From Actinomycetota bacterium (GTDB lineage Bacteria > Actinomycetota > Actinomycetes > Nanopelagicales > Nanopelagicaceae): a stretch of DNA of 64,000 bases. The stretch covers positions 29,056 to 93,055 of the forward strand of contig WLIQ01000001.1 in assembly GCA_009726135.1 (NCBI GenBank), given 5' to 3'. This document shows positions 47,828-57,384 of the stretch, in pieces. Within the stretch, counting starts at the first letter, position 1. Each line of letters begins with the position of its first letter. Below the pieces are notes generated by a model. It saw only the letters and a list, made by a program, of their open reading frames with translations, was not told the origin of the DNA and ran no database searches. The position numbers were made by a program, and so were the translations under genes.

Positions 47828-48627
47828 TGCGCACTTATGACGTAGTGAAATTTTCTCCACTAGGCACAGCAGTGCTTACGCTGGCCTCATTGATTTCTGC
47901 CACAGGATTTCTCTGGCCCTTTTTCTATAACGGCACATCATTACCCCGCACACAGCTTTTCTTTTGGGCAGCAATCGCCGTGGCATTCGTTTTAGTCATT
48001 GTTCAGATCTCTAACTCAGCTCTGGATGCTAAGTCTGTTGCACTCCTTGGTGTTTTATCTGCACTCATTGCTGCTGTTCGTCCGCTTGGCGCAGGCGCAG
48101 TCGGTATTGAACCTATGTGGTTTATATTGATTTTAAGTGCAAGAGTTTTCGGGCCTTCTTTCGGATTTATTTTGGGCCTTACATCAATGTTTGTTTCTGC
48201 CTTGCTCACAGGTGGGCTTGGGCCTTGGCTTGGTTATCAAGTATTTGCAGCTGCATGGATTGGTATGGCCGCTGGAATGCTGCCAGGAAAGCAGCTTCGT
48301 GGCCGTCGTGAACTGCTTTCTCTCATTATCTTTGGCATCATCGCCTCAGAGCTCTTTGGAATATTGATGGATCTACAGTTTTGGCCTTGGGCGTTTGGTG
48401 CCAACACACAACTCTCATATCTAGTTAATGGTTCTATTGTTGAAAATCTCTCTCGCTTTATTACATTTCACTTTGCCACCGCTATGGCCTGGGATATCCC
48501 CCGCGCGCTCTTTACGACGATTCTTCTGGCGCTTTCAGGCAAAGCTGTTTTATCAGCGCTGCGTAGAACTAAAACCCGCGCAGCATTTTTGCAACCAATT
48601 GAATTTATCGAACGTGTGAAGGCGTAA
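47827..48627 (+). CDS. ECF transporter S component, probable cobalamin/corrinoid-binding (CbrT-like)
   Basis: A 266-residue protein of about six membrane helices, including LGVLSALIAAVRPLGAGAVG and GPSFGFILGLTSMFVSALLTGGLGPW, the latter resembling the conserved S-component helices. The cobalamin riboswitch ahead of the operon makes corrinoid the most likely substrate, and the layout matches the B12-regulated CbrT family. Cobalt alone is less likely because CbiM-type features are absent. It ends 23 bases inside the convergent gcvT. Confidence 0.85.
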   Translation: MRTYDVVKFSPLGTAVLTLASLISATGFLWPFFYNGTSLPRTQLFFWAAIAVAFVLVIVQISNSALDAKSVALLGVLSALIAAVRPLGAGAVGIEPMWFILILSARVFGPSFGFILGLTSMFVSALLTGGLGPWLGYQVFAAAWIGMAAGMLPGKQLRGRRELLSLIIFGIIASELFGILMDLQFWPWAFGANTQLSYLVNGSIVENLSRFITFHFATAMAWDIPRALFTTILLALSGKAVLSALRRTKTRAAFLQPIEFIERVKA

Positions 48628-49693
48628 AGGGGAGCTTTACAACTTCCACCATAGAATCACGGCCACGCACATCGATTACTAAATGATCTCCAACCTTCAC
48701 CGAACTATCTAGTAATGCAATTCCAATTCCCACTTTAAGTGATGGCGAAAATGTTCCGCTGGTTACTTCCCCTAGGGCTTTGCCATCACTTGTTTTAACC
48801 TTCATACCGCCGCGAGGAATTCCTCGATCCAATGACTTGAGGGCAACACTTCTGCGATTAGCCCCAAGAGTTTTCAGAGATTTTAAAACCTCCGAACCTA
48901 AAAATTCCCCTTTGTCCCAACCAATAGCCCATGTTGCACTTGCTTCTACTGGATTGATTTCAAGTGAGAGCTCGTGCCCATGCAGTGGATAGCCCATTTC
49001 AGTTCGCAAAGTATCACGTGCTCCAAGTCCGCACACTAAGCCACCGAAAGGTTGCATCGCCTCAACGATTAAATCCCACACCATAGAAGCATCTGCGGTT
49101 TTAGGAAGAAGTTCATAACCAAGTTCTCCTGTGTAGCCAGTGCGACAAAGTATTACTTGTGCACCACCGATGTTCACATTTTCAAAGGCCATGTAATCAA
49201 TATTTGTATTAACGCCAAGTGATTGCATGACTCGTGGTGCAAGCGGACCTTGAACGGCGATGACTGCATAGGCTTCATGCAAGTTTTCAATTGTGATTCC
49301 AGATGGAATATGTGCCATTAAAGTTTTAACGACATCGGTTGTATTCGAAGCATTTGGTACTAAAAAGAAATCCGCTTCTGAATTGCGGTAGACGATAAGG
49401 TCATCTATCACCCCGCCCTTCTCATTACACAGCAATGTGTACTGCGCAGAGCCATTTTCGATCCGGCCCGCATCGTTAGTAAACATAGAATTAAGAAATT
49501 CGAGAGCACCGTTACCTTTGACACTTGCTTTACCCAAATGAGAAACATCAAAAATTCCAGTTTTTTCTCGCACGGCTGCATGCTCTGCCAAGGTTCCTGC
49601 CCCTGGATATTCAATCGGCATCAGCCAACCACCGAAATCTGCCATTTTGGCGTTACGGGCAAGATGCTTTTCATGCAAGGGTGAGTGCTTCAT
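48605..49693 (-). CDS. gcvT: Glycine cleavage system aminomethyltransferase (T protein)
   Basis: GcvT, 362 residues, releases ammonia and transfers the methylene group to tetrahydrofolate from the aminomethyl-lipoyl H protein. Typical stretches are ADFGGWLMPIEYPGAGTLAEH, VSHLGKASVKG, AVIAVQGPLAPRVMQSLG and GARDTLRTEMGYPLHGHEL. GcvP and GcvH are not in the window. The ATG is 7 bases after TAGGTT, with no ribosome-binding site. Confidence 0.96.
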   Translation of the reverse strand: MKHSPLHEKHLARNAKMADFGGWLMPIEYPGAGTLAEHAAVREKTGIFDVSHLGKASVKGNGALEFLNSMFTNDAGRIENGSAQYTLLCNEKGGVIDDLIVYRNSEADFFLVPNASNTTDVVKTLMAHIPSGITIENLHEAYAVIAVQGPLAPRVMQSLGVNTNIDYMAFENVNIGGAQVILCRTGYTGELGYELLPKTADASMVWDLIVEAMQPFGGLVCGLGARDTLRTEMGYPLHGHELSLEINPVEASATWAIGWDKGEFLGSEVLKSLKTLGANRRSVALKSLDRGIPRGGMKVKTSDGKALGEVTSGTFSPSLKVGIGIALLDSSVKVGDHLVIDVRGRDSMVEVVKLPFTPSHVR

Positions 49694-49700
49694 AGTGTGA

Positions 49701-49725
49701 AACCTACCAATACATCTATTACGCT
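49701..49725. promoter_or_regulatory. Divergent leaderless promoters of gcvT and the aminopeptidase
   Basis: Minus strand: TAGGTT (49706-49701) then 7 bases to the gcvT ATG at 49693. Plus strand: TACGCT (49720-49725) then 7 bases to the aminopeptidase ATG at 49733. The whole 39-base spacer is used by the two elements. Confidence 0.55.
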
Positions 49726-49732
49726 GACACCC

Positions 49733-51223
49733 ATGACAACACTCAAAGTTTCTGATGGCCTAGTAAAAGATGATCACCTTGTTGTAGGGCTAGTGAGCAC
49801 CAACACAAAAGGTGGAATCGCCATTGAAGCCGGTGATTTAGCGATGGACACTAAAGCACTTGTGGCCTCACTGATTGAAATGGGCGCAACAGGGAAAGTA
49901 GATGAAGTTACAAAAATGCCCGGTGGTCCAACTCGGATCTTGGTGTTCACCGGTCTCGGAGCAAAATCAAATGCTTACTCCCATGAAAGCTTGCGCAGAG
50001 CAGCAGGTGCCGCTTCCCGCTCTTTAGCTGGAAATATTGGAGCAACATTTGCCCTCCCAACTCGTGACATCGCCGGAGTAAGCGCTGTTGCAGAAGGTGC
50101 TGCAATTGGGGCATACGTTTTTAATGAGTTCCGTGGATCCACGAAGAACGATCACAAGGTGGCATTAAAATCGGCCAATATTTATACAAACCTTTCCGGT
50201 AAAGCTGAAGCTAAAGATGCAATCAAACGCGCAGGTATTATCGCGAAGTACACACACTTAGTCCGTGATTTAGTAAATACACCGCCTAGTCACTTAACTC
50301 CTGATTCATTTACTAAGAAATTGACGGCAAGCTTTAAATCTGCCGGTGGTTTAAAAGCAGGATTAAAAGTAACAATCTGGGATGAAAAACAACTTAAGTC
50401 ACAGGGCTTCGGAGGAATTATTGGCGTTGGACAAGGTTCGGCTAATCCCCCGCGTCTTATGCACATCTCATATACGCCTAAAGCCAAAAAAACTAAACGT
50501 TACGCTTTTGTTGGCAAGGGAATCACATTTGATACTGGTGGCTTAAATCTAAAGGCTGGCTTAGGTATGGAAGCTATGAAATCAGATATGAGCGGAGCTG
50601 CTGCAGTTTGTGCGGCAACTCTTGCCATTGCAGAACTGGGATTACCAGTTGCCATTGAATGTTGGGCACCACTGGCTGAAAACATGCCAAGTGATACTGC
50701 GACCAGGCCAAGTGACATCATCACAATCTTTGGGGGCAAAACTGTTGAAGTTCTCAATCCCGATGCCGAAGGTCGCCTTGTTCTAGCCGATGCTTTAGTT
50801 AAAGCTCAGGAAAGTAAAAACAAAATAGATGGCATCATCGATGTTGCTACTTTGACTGGTGCACAAGTAATTGCCTTAGGCACTCGCACAAGTGCGGTCA
50901 TGACCAATAATCAAAGTTTTAGTGACTCATTCATCGCTGCTTCAAAGGAAACCGGTGAGCAGTTTTGGCCAATGCCACTTCCAATAGAACTTCGTGCATC
51001 TCTAGATTCACCAGTTGCAGATCTTGCAAATATCGGCGATAAGAATGGCGGAATGTTAGTTGCTGGGTTATTTCTGAAAGACTTTGTAAGCGATGATCTG
51101 CCATGGCTGCACCTAGATATTGCAGGACCGGCCTATAACGAAGGCAAAGCTCATGGCTATACCCCTGTCGGTGGAACAGGTGTGAGCATGCGCTCACTCG
51201 TGAGATTGGTCGAACAGGCATAG
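49733..51223 (+). CDS. pepA: Leucyl aminopeptidase (M17 family)
   Basis: A 496-residue M17 metallopeptidase. The two-metal site and catalytic residues are in GKGITFDTGGLNLKAG (about residue 260), MKSDMSGAAAVCAAT and NPDAEGRLVLADAL (the NTDAEGRL-type signature with N-P-D). It removes N-terminal residues from peptides in the cytoplasm. The start is the ATG of MTTLKVSDG, 7 bases after TACGCT; an upstream in-frame start would cross gcvT. Confidence 0.95.
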   Translation: MTTLKVSDGLVKDDHLVVGLVSTNTKGGIAIEAGDLAMDTKALVASLIEMGATGKVDEVTKMPGGPTRILVFTGLGAKSNAYSHESLRRAAGAASRSLAGNIGATFALPTRDIAGVSAVAEGAAIGAYVFNEFRGSTKNDHKVALKSANIYTNLSGKAEAKDAIKRAGIIAKYTHLVRDLVNTPPSHLTPDSFTKKLTASFKSAGGLKAGLKVTIWDEKQLKSQGFGGIIGVGQGSANPPRLMHISYTPKAKKTKRYAFVGKGITFDTGGLNLKAGLGMEAMKSDMSGAAAVCAATLAIAELGLPVAIECWAPLAENMPSDTATRPSDIITIFGGKTVEVLNPDAEGRLVLADALVKAQESKNKIDGIIDVATLTGAQVIALGTRTSAVMTNNQSFSDSFIAASKETGEQFWPMPLPIELRASLDSPVADLANIGDKNGGMLVAGLFLKDFVSDDLPWLHLDIAGPAYNEGKAHGYTPVGGTGVSMRSLVRLVEQA

Positions 51224-51270
51224 GTACGGCAAGATAGAGCCGTTGCTTACGAACAAAAGGGGTAAACCGG

Positions 51271-52638
51271 GTGTCGCAATTTGATCTAGTGATTTTAGGT
51301 GGTGGAAGCGGTGGCTATGCCTGCGCGCTTCGAAGCGCACAACTAGGTCTATCAGTGGCATTGATCGAGGCGGAAAAAGTCGGTGGCACGTGTCTTCACA
51401 AGGGTTGTATTCCAACCAAAGCGCTCTTGCACTCCGCCGAAATTGCAGATGGCGCACGTGAAGGTTCTAAGTTCGGCGTTAAGTCAACTTTTGATGGTAT
51501 CGATATGAATGGTGTTAACTCATACAAGGACGGTGTCATCTCCCGCCTACACAAAGGTTTACAAGGATTAGTAAAATCTAGAAACATTACCTACATCGAA
51601 GGTCATGGAAAGTTAGTTTCAAAAGACACAATCGAAGTAAATGGTGAGCGATACACCGGTAAGAACATTGTTCTAGCTACTGGTTCATATGCTCGCACCC
51701 TGCCCGGTCTTGAAATTGATGGAAAACAAATCATTACATCTGATCATGGAACAAAAATGGACTACGTTCCAGAATCTGTCATCGTCCTAGGTGGTGGAGT
51801 CATTGGTTGCGAGTTCGCATCAGTGTGGAAATCATTTGGGGCAGAAGTTACGATTATTGAAGGTTTGCCACATTTGATCGCCCTAGAAGATGAATCTTCC
51901 AGCAAGCAACTAGAGCGTGCATTCAGAAAACGTGGAATAAATTTTGAACTCGGGACCAAGTTTAAATCGGCTGTTAAGGATCAACGCGGAGTAACAATTA
52001 CTCTTGAAGATGGCAAAGAGTTCACCGCACAGGTTTTGATGGTGGCAGTCGGCCGTGGCCCAGTATCGGCAAATCTTGGATACGAAGAGCAAGGCATAAC
52101 AATTGATCGCGGGTATGTCCTAGTAGATGACAAATGCCGCACAAATGTTCCAGGAATTTGGGCTGTCGGAGATTTGATTCCAACTCTTCAACTTGCCCAT
52201 GTTGGTTTTGCAGAAGGAATGTTGGTTGCAGAGGAAATTGCAGGATTAAATCCTCGTGCAATTAACTACGATGGAATTCCTCGTGTTACATATTCAGACC
52301 CTGAGGTTGCATCAGTTGGCTTAACGACTGCCGAAGCGAAAAAGCGCGGCCATGATGTAGTTGAACTTAGTTACGACTTAGCTGGAAATGGAAAAGCACA
52401 AATCCTTGGTACAGCAGGTTCAATCAAACTCGTTGGCGAAAAGAATGGCCCAATTCTCGGAGTTCATATGGTCGGTGCACGCGTTGGTGAACTTCTAGCT
52501 GAAGCTGAGTTAATTTTTAACTGGGAAGCACGTGCAACTGATGTTGCATCCCTCATTCATGCACACCCAACACTGTCAGAGGCAATGGGCGAAGCTCACA
52601 TGGCTCTTGCAGGCAAACCGCTTCACGCACACGGATAA
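51271..52638 (+). CDS. lpdA: Dihydrolipoyl dehydrogenase (E3)
   Basis: A 455-residue flavoprotein disulfide reductase. The FAD fold begins [20 protein letters not shown], the redox disulfide is in [15 protein letters not shown] (cysteines near residues 41 and 46), the NAD site is [19 protein letters not shown], and the dimer-interface histidine is in [13 protein letters not shown]. It reoxidises the lipoyl groups of 2-oxoacid dehydrogenases and the glycine cleavage H protein. It starts on GTG with AAAGGGG upstream and is 17 bases before the E2 gene. Confidence 0.96.
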   Translation: MSQFDLVILGGGSGGYACALRSAQLGLSVALIEAEKVGGTCLHKGCIPTKALLHSAEIADGAREGSKFGVKSTFDGIDMNGVNSYKDGVISRLHKGLQGLVKSRNITYIEGHGKLVSKDTIEVNGERYTGKNIVLATGSYARTLPGLEIDGKQIITSDHGTKMDYVPESVIVLGGGVIGCEFASVWKSFGAEVTIIEGLPHLIALEDESSSKQLERAFRKRGINFELGTKFKSAVKDQRGVTITLEDGKEFTAQVLMVAVGRGPVSANLGYEEQGITIDRGYVLVDDKCRTNVPGIWAVGDLIPTLQLAHVGFAEGMLVAEEIAGLNPRAINYDGIPRVTYSDPEVASVGLTTAEAKKRGHDVVELSYDLAGNGKAQILGTAGSIKLVGEKNGPILGVHMVGARVGELLAEAELIFNWEARATDVASLIHAHPTLSEAMGEAHMALAGKPLHAHG

Positions 52639-52655
52639 CCAAGGAGAAAACACAG

Positions 52656-54329
52656 ATGACATTTTCCGTAACGATGCCAGCACTTGGTGAAAGTGTTAGC
52701 GAAGGAACAGTTACTCGTTGGTTAAAGTCGGAAGGCGACAATGTCAATGTTGACGAACCTCTTCTTGAAGTATCAACTGACAAAGTAGATACCGAGATTC
52801 CATCGCCAGTTGCTGGAACTCTTACAAAAATTCTTGTTCAAATTGATCAAACAGTTCCAGTTGGTGCAGAGCTAGCAATCATCGCTGACGGTGCTGCTGC
52901 GCCTGCCTCGTCTGCACCAGCTTCACCAGTAGTTGCTGCGCCAGTTACACCACCACCTGCAGCACCAATTGTTTCAGCACCAGTTGTTGCAGCTCCTGTT
53001 GCACCAGCTGCTACAAACGCTGGAACAGTGATAACGATGCCAGCATTGGGTGAAAGTGTGAGTGAAGGAACTGTCACACGTTGGTTAAAAAATATTGGTG
53101 ATTCAGTTGCCGTTGATGAAGCATTACTTGAAGTTTCAACTGACAAAGTAGATACCGAAATTCCATCGCCAGTTGCTGGAACATTATTGGCGATCGATGT
53201 TGCAGTTGATTCAACTGTTCCCGTCGGTGCCAGACTCGGATTAATTGGAACAAGCGGTGCTGCAGCAGTTGCTGCGCCTGTCGCCGCACCGGTCGTACCT
53301 GTGGTTGTTCCTGTGGTTTCAACACCAGTAGTTTCAACACCAGTAGTTTCAACACCGGCTCCAGTTGCTGCCCCTGTATCAGTGGTTCCCATTAGTCAGC
53401 CAACTGATGCTTACGTAACTCCCCTGGTTCGCAAACTAGCAAGTGAACTCGGCGTTAATCTCGCACAAGTTAAAGGCACTGGAATTGGCGGACGAATTCG
53501 TCGCGAAGATATTGAAGCGCTAGGAAAACCTGCTGCACCAACATACTCAGCACCAGTCCCAACTTCTGCAGCACCATCTGCTGCTAAGGCGCCAGTTGTG
53601 GCAGTTTCACCATTGCGTGGAACAACTGTGACTATGTCAAGACTTCGAAAAGTAATTGCGGCGCGTATGGTTGAATCACTTCAAATAAGTGCTCAATTAA
53701 CAACTGTCATTGAAGTAGATGTGACAAAGATTTCTCGACTTCGCGATAAGGCAAAGGCTTCATTTGAATCCCGCGAAGGCGTAAAGCTGTCTTACCTTCC
53801 ATTTTTTGCCGTAGCCGTATGTGAAGCGCTCAAGCAACATCCAGTGCTTAACTCTTCGGTTGAGGGCGATCAAATTACCTACCACGGTGCAGAACACTTG
53901 GGTATTGCCGTTGATACTGAACGTGGACTACTAGTTCCTGTAATTGCCAACGCTGGCGATTTAAATATGGGTGGAATTGCGCGAAAGATTTCTGATCTAG
54001 CCGCACGCACACGTGATAACAAAGTGACTCCCGATGAATTAGGTGGTGGAACTTTCACACTCACAAATACTGGTAGTCGCGGTGCACTGTTTGACACACC
54101 AATTATCAATCAACCACAAGTAGCAATCCTTGGTCTTGGCGCAGTTGTAAAGCGTCCAATGGTTGTGCGTGGTGAAGATGGTGGCGAAACTATCGCTATA
54201 CGATCAATGGTCTACCTAGGCCTTTCATATGATCACCGAGTTGTTGATGGTGCAGATGCCGCGCGATTCCTTGTTACCTTGAAGGAACGCCTAGAAGGCG
54301 GCGCCTTCGAGTCAGATTTGGGTCTATAA
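52656..54329 (+). CDS. sucB: 2-oxoacid dehydrogenase E2 (dihydrolipoyl acyltransferase), two lipoyl domains
   Basis: A 557-residue E2. Two lipoyl domains each carry [11 protein letters not shown] (lysines near residues 43 and 163), separated by Ala/Pro/Val-rich linkers, one with a threefold VVSTP repeat. A peripheral-subunit-binding domain ([20 protein letters not shown]) and the C-terminal acyltransferase domain with [12 protein letters not shown] (active-site HxxxDG) follow. In Actinobacteria this form is usually the E2 of pyruvate or 2-oxoglutarate dehydrogenase; I cannot separate them. A strong AAGGAG ribosome-binding site precedes the ATG. Confidence 0.93.
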   Translation: MTFSVTMPALGESVSEGTVTRWLKSEGDNVNVDEPLLEVSTDKVDTEIPSPVAGTLTKILVQIDQTVPVGAELAIIADGAAAPASSAPASPVVAAPVTPPPAAPIVSAPVVAAPVAPAATNAGTVITMPALGESVSEGTVTRWLKNIGDSVAVDEALLEVSTDKVDTEIPSPVAGTLLAIDVAVDSTVPVGARLGLIGTSGAAAVAAPVAAPVVPVVVPVVSTPVVSTPVVSTPAPVAAPVSVVPISQPTDAYVTPLVRKLASELGVNLAQVKGTGIGGRIRREDIEALGKPAAPTYSAPVPTSAAPSAAKAPVVAVSPLRGTTVTMSRLRKVIAARMVESLQISAQLTTVIEVDVTKISRLRDKAKASFESREGVKLSYLPFFAVAVCEALKQHPVLNSSVEGDQITYHGAEHLGIAVDTERGLLVPVIANAGDLNMGGIARKISDLAARTRDNKVTPDELGGGTFTLTNTGSRGALFDTPIINQPQVAILGLGAVVKRPMVVRGEDGGETIAIRSMVYLGLSYDHRVVDGADAARFLVTLKERLEGGAFESDLGL

Positions 54330-54335
54330 GTACCT

Positions 54336-55226
54336 ATGAGAGTTCCACAAAGAATTGCAATCAGTGGCTCATCGGGTCTTATTGGTAGCGCATTAGTTGG
54401 CCATTTAAAAAGTGAAGGTCATACAGTCCAGCGCCTTGTTCGCCGTACACCTATTGCCCCAGATGAAGTTCAATGGGATCCACAAACTGGTTACGTTGAC
54501 CTCAGCGCTCTTGAAGGCGTCGATGCAGTAATTCACTTAGCTGGAATTGGTGTTGGCGATAAACGGTGGACTAAAAAATATAAATCTGAAATTCTAAATT
54601 CTAGACTTTTGGGAACGACGGCAATCGCAAAGGCCGTAGCTCAATTAAAACCCCAAGTATTTATCTCAGCAAGTGCAATCGGTTGGTACGGCGAAAGCGG
54701 CAACCGAGCTGTAGTCGAAACTGATCGCGTTGGTGATGACTTTCTTGCGGCCGTGTGTCGCGAATGGGAAGCTGCCGCAGATTTGGCAGGAGACCTCCGA
54801 ACTGTAAAAATCCGAACAGGCTTAGTCCTAGATCCAACGGGTGGCGCCCTTGGGAAGATGTTGCCACTGTTTCGCTTAGGTTTTGGTGGAAAACTTGGCT
54901 CCGGTAAGCAATGGTGGTCGTGGATTACTTTGCATGACCAATTACGGGCAATAGATTTTGCACTAACCAATCCAATTTCAGGTCCCGTTAATTTAACTTC
55001 ACCTAATCCGATTACAAATCAAGAATTCACTTCCGCTCTAGCGCGCGCCCTACACCGTCCAGCGGTATTTCCAGCACCTGCAATTGCTCTAAAGATCGCA
55101 CTCGGTGGATTCTCTTCTGAAGTTCTTGGTTCTAAGAAAGTGATTCCTCGCGTGCTGCAAGAAGCAGGCTTTACTTGGGATTACCCACACATTACCGATG
55201 CTCTTAATCTCTTAGTTCAAGATTAA
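54336..55226 (+). CDS. TIGR01777 family NAD(P)-dependent epimerase-like protein
   Basis: A 296-residue extended SDR-fold protein. The nucleotide-binding start ISGSSGLIGSALVGHLKSEGH and VDAVIHLAGIGVGDKRWTKKYK, then FISASAIGWYGESG, are typical of the TIGR01777 (YfcH) family, which usually contains a C-terminal DUF1731 (VFPAPAIALKIALGGFSSEVL). The substrate is unknown. It follows the E2 gene by 6 bases and converges with the FAD oxidoreductase gene. Confidence 0.9.
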   Translation: MRVPQRIAISGSSGLIGSALVGHLKSEGHTVQRLVRRTPIAPDEVQWDPQTGYVDLSALEGVDAVIHLAGIGVGDKRWTKKYKSEILNSRLLGTTAIAKAVAQLKPQVFISASAIGWYGESGNRAVVETDRVGDDFLAAVCREWEAAADLAGDLRTVKIRTGLVLDPTGGALGKMLPLFRLGFGGKLGSGKQWWSWITLHDQLRAIDFALTNPISGPVNLTSPNPITNQEFTSALARALHRPAVFPAPAIALKIALGGFSSEVLGSKKVIPRVLQEAGFTWDYPHITDALNLLVQD

Positions 55227-56381
55227 TTGCGCGGCTAAAGCGCCACTAAAGAGAGCCCCTTGTTGTGATGGCACACTCCTGTGATCTCCAACAACGTAGA
55301 GATGTTCAGAAATTTTAGTTGGTTGGGTCAACTCTCTTCCCACGCTTTGCAATGGCAGCGCTGAAGGAATTTCATATTTAGCAATTAATTGCCATTCTCG
55401 AGTTTGTACTCCCCACATAATTGCCAAATGTCTACGAACTTCAGATTCAGTGATTCCTAGTGGTGTTGTTGTGGAAATTAGGTGCTTGTCAGAGGGTGCA
55501 TAGGCCGGTGAAATATCAGAGATAACAAGTGTGTTTATAACAGGGCCGCGATTCTGGCCATCGACGACAAGACGTCCCGAACCAGATGGGTTTAAATCAC
55601 TCGCGTGATACCAAGTAATACAACCACTCATTTGTGCAACATCAGCTAGTTCCAATAGTTGCGTAGCAGTAGTTGCATCAGTGGCTATAACTATGTCCTT
55701 GCCTTCTAACTGACCCGTCGAAGTTTCTACCGTATTTCCCACGATTCGTTCTGCGCGCACATTGAGTTGAAGATCATTAACTCGAGAAGCTAGAGCTTGC
55801 GAAAGTTGGCCCACACCGAACCTTGGGAGACCTGGTGCGCCATTCACAAATGAACGAATAACCATTTGGCCATAGGTCGCATCAATATGGTCTGGATCTG
55901 TTAAAAAGACTCCTTGTAAGAATGGTCGTAGCACCCGTTCATAGGTTGCCCCACAACCTGCTTTGCGCAAAGCTTGCTCAAGAGATTGTTCACCACTTAT
56001 CTTGGAGAAAATGAAGCGAGCAAAATTTATTTTCTCACTTAACGTTCCAGTACCACGGTGCAACGCTGAAAAAGGCGCGCTACGTGGATCTCCTAGCGCA
56101 ATTCGTTCATCTCCTAAGCAAACTTCAATCGTTCTTGGCGCTGGGATAAAATCAATTTCATCAATCACATCAAGTGCAACAAGGGCTGGATACTTTGAAT
56201 TAATAAGTTGAAAACCACGATCACAGATATATCCATCGATATGATCACTTGCTACCCGTCCCCCAGCCCGATCACTGGCCTCAATTACAGTTACAGAGCG
56301 TCCGGCATTTTGACAATGAATTGCTGCGCTTAGCCCAGCTAATCCAGCGCCAACAATTACAACATCGCTTTTCTTAGACAT
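55212..56381 (-). CDS. FAD-dependent amine-oxidase-like oxidoreductase
   Basis: A 389-residue flavoprotein. The FAD-binding dinucleotide motif is VVIVGAGLAGLSAAIHCQNAG, followed by VIEASDRAGGRV. The C-terminal HLYVVGDHRSVPSQQGALFSG is the second FAD contact typical of the protoporphyrinogen oxidase/amine oxidase group. The substrate is not identifiable. The ATG of MSKKSDVV overlaps the Gfo/Idh stop by 8 bases. Confidence 0.87.
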   Translation of the reverse strand: MSKKSDVVIVGAGLAGLSAAIHCQNAGRSVTVIEASDRAGGRVASDHIDGYICDRGFQLINSKYPALVALDVIDEIDFIPAPRTIEVCLGDERIALGDPRSAPFSALHRGTGTLSEKINFARFIFSKISGEQSLEQALRKAGCGATYERVLRPFLQGVFLTDPDHIDATYGQMVIRSFVNGAPGLPRFGVGQLSQALASRVNDLQLNVRAERIVGNTVETSTGQLEGKDIVIATDATTATQLLELADVAQMSGCITWYHASDLNPSGSGRLVVDGQNRGPVINTLVISDISPAYAPSDKHLISTTTPLGITESEVRRHLAIMWGVQTREWQLIAKYEIPSALPLQSVGRELTQPTKISEHLYVVGDHRSVPSQQGALFSGALAAQLILN

Positions 56382-57384
56382 GCAGTGCGTTGTTTCTTGC
56401 CTCATCAATAATCTGGGCCACTAAAAGCGCATCGTCATTAGATACTGGCCAAGGATTTTTTCCAGCAAGAGCGCCGGCAACTAAAGTGTAGAAGGTGGCA
56501 TAGTTTCCATCTTCTCCAATAATCTCTTCTACTTCATCACCACGATGAATAAATGTTTTTGATTTAGTTGAAACACCCCATTTTCCCCCATGAGGAATTT
56601 TTCCTGCTCTCAGAAGTTCTTCTTGAGGATCCAAATCATTGATAACTAATGCACCTTTGCTGCCTAGAATTCGAATTCGTGGACCTGGCGCGCCCACAAC
56701 TGCACTTGCCGAAAGAATTGAAAGTACACCTGAACTGTGATGCAAAACTAATACGGCATCGTCATCGGCAGCCCCACGAATAGTACGAACTGTTGAGGTT
56801 ACCAATTCAGCTTTACCAAACCAATCAAGAGCAGTTGAGATTAAGTGGGGTTGTAAATCGAGCAGCTGTCCCCCACCATCTGCGGCGCTCATATTTTCAC
56901 GCCAAGAATCCCTATTTAATTCTGGGCGAAAACGCTCAAAACGTGAATCTAAGCGATGGATTGTGCCCAGAACGCCTGAAGCCAAAACTCTCTTTATTGT
57001 GAGTGCATCGCTGTCCCACCGACGATTGAAGAAAGTTGAGACTGGAACTTTCGCACGGTCACCGGCAGAAATAATTTCCTGAGTTTCGGCATACGTTCTT
57101 CCCATCGGCTTATCAATTACGACGGCTATGCCAGCATTAATTGCCGCAATAGCATGTTGAGCATGAACTATATTTGCTGAAGCAACAACTACTAGATCAA
57201 GTTCGTGAGCTACTAACTCTTCAATTGTAGGAACAACGTGAACATCGGGAAAATCTGTTTTCGCATGATTTGAACGTTCTGCATTGCCGGTAGCAATAGC
57301 TACAACTTCATATCCGCACCCCTTAAGAAGAGGTGCGTGGAAATATCGCCCTGCTAAACCATAACCAGCGATACCTACGCGCAT
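56374..57384 (-). CDS. Gfo/Idh/MocA family oxidoreductase
   Basis: A 336-residue NAD(P)-dependent enzyme. The Rossmann start is VGIAGYGLAGRYFHAPLLKG, and the conserved EKP-like motif appears as VVIDKPMGRTYAE, with the catalytic lysine kept and Asp for Glu. The C-terminal alpha/beta domain follows. A sugar or cyclitol is the likely substrate class, without proof. It overlaps the MMPL gene by 1 base (TAATG) and the FAD oxidoreductase gene by 8, so MMPL-Gfo/Idh-FAD oxidoreductase form an operon. Confidence 0.9.
   Translation of the reverse strand: MRVGIAGYGLAGRYFHAPLLKGCGYEVVAIATGNAERSNHAKTDFPDVHVVPTIEELVAHELDLVVVASANIVHAQHAIAAINAGIAVVIDKPMGRTYAETQEIISAGDRAKVPVSTFFNRRWDSDALTIKRVLASGVLGTIHRLDSRFERFRPELNRDSWRENMSAADGGGQLLDLQPHLISTALDWFGKAELVTSTVRTIRGAADDDAVLVLHHSSGVLSILSASAVVGAPGPRIRILGSKGALVINDLDPQEELLRAGKIPHGGKWGVSTKSKTFIHRGDEVEEIIGEDGNYATFYTLVAGALAGKNPWPVSNDDALLVAQIIDEARNNALHV

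Noticed and set aside
51226-51243. ACGGC/GCCGT repeat after the aminopeptidase gene as a terminator
   Set aside because: A five-base stem with an eight-base loop and no T-run is too weak.
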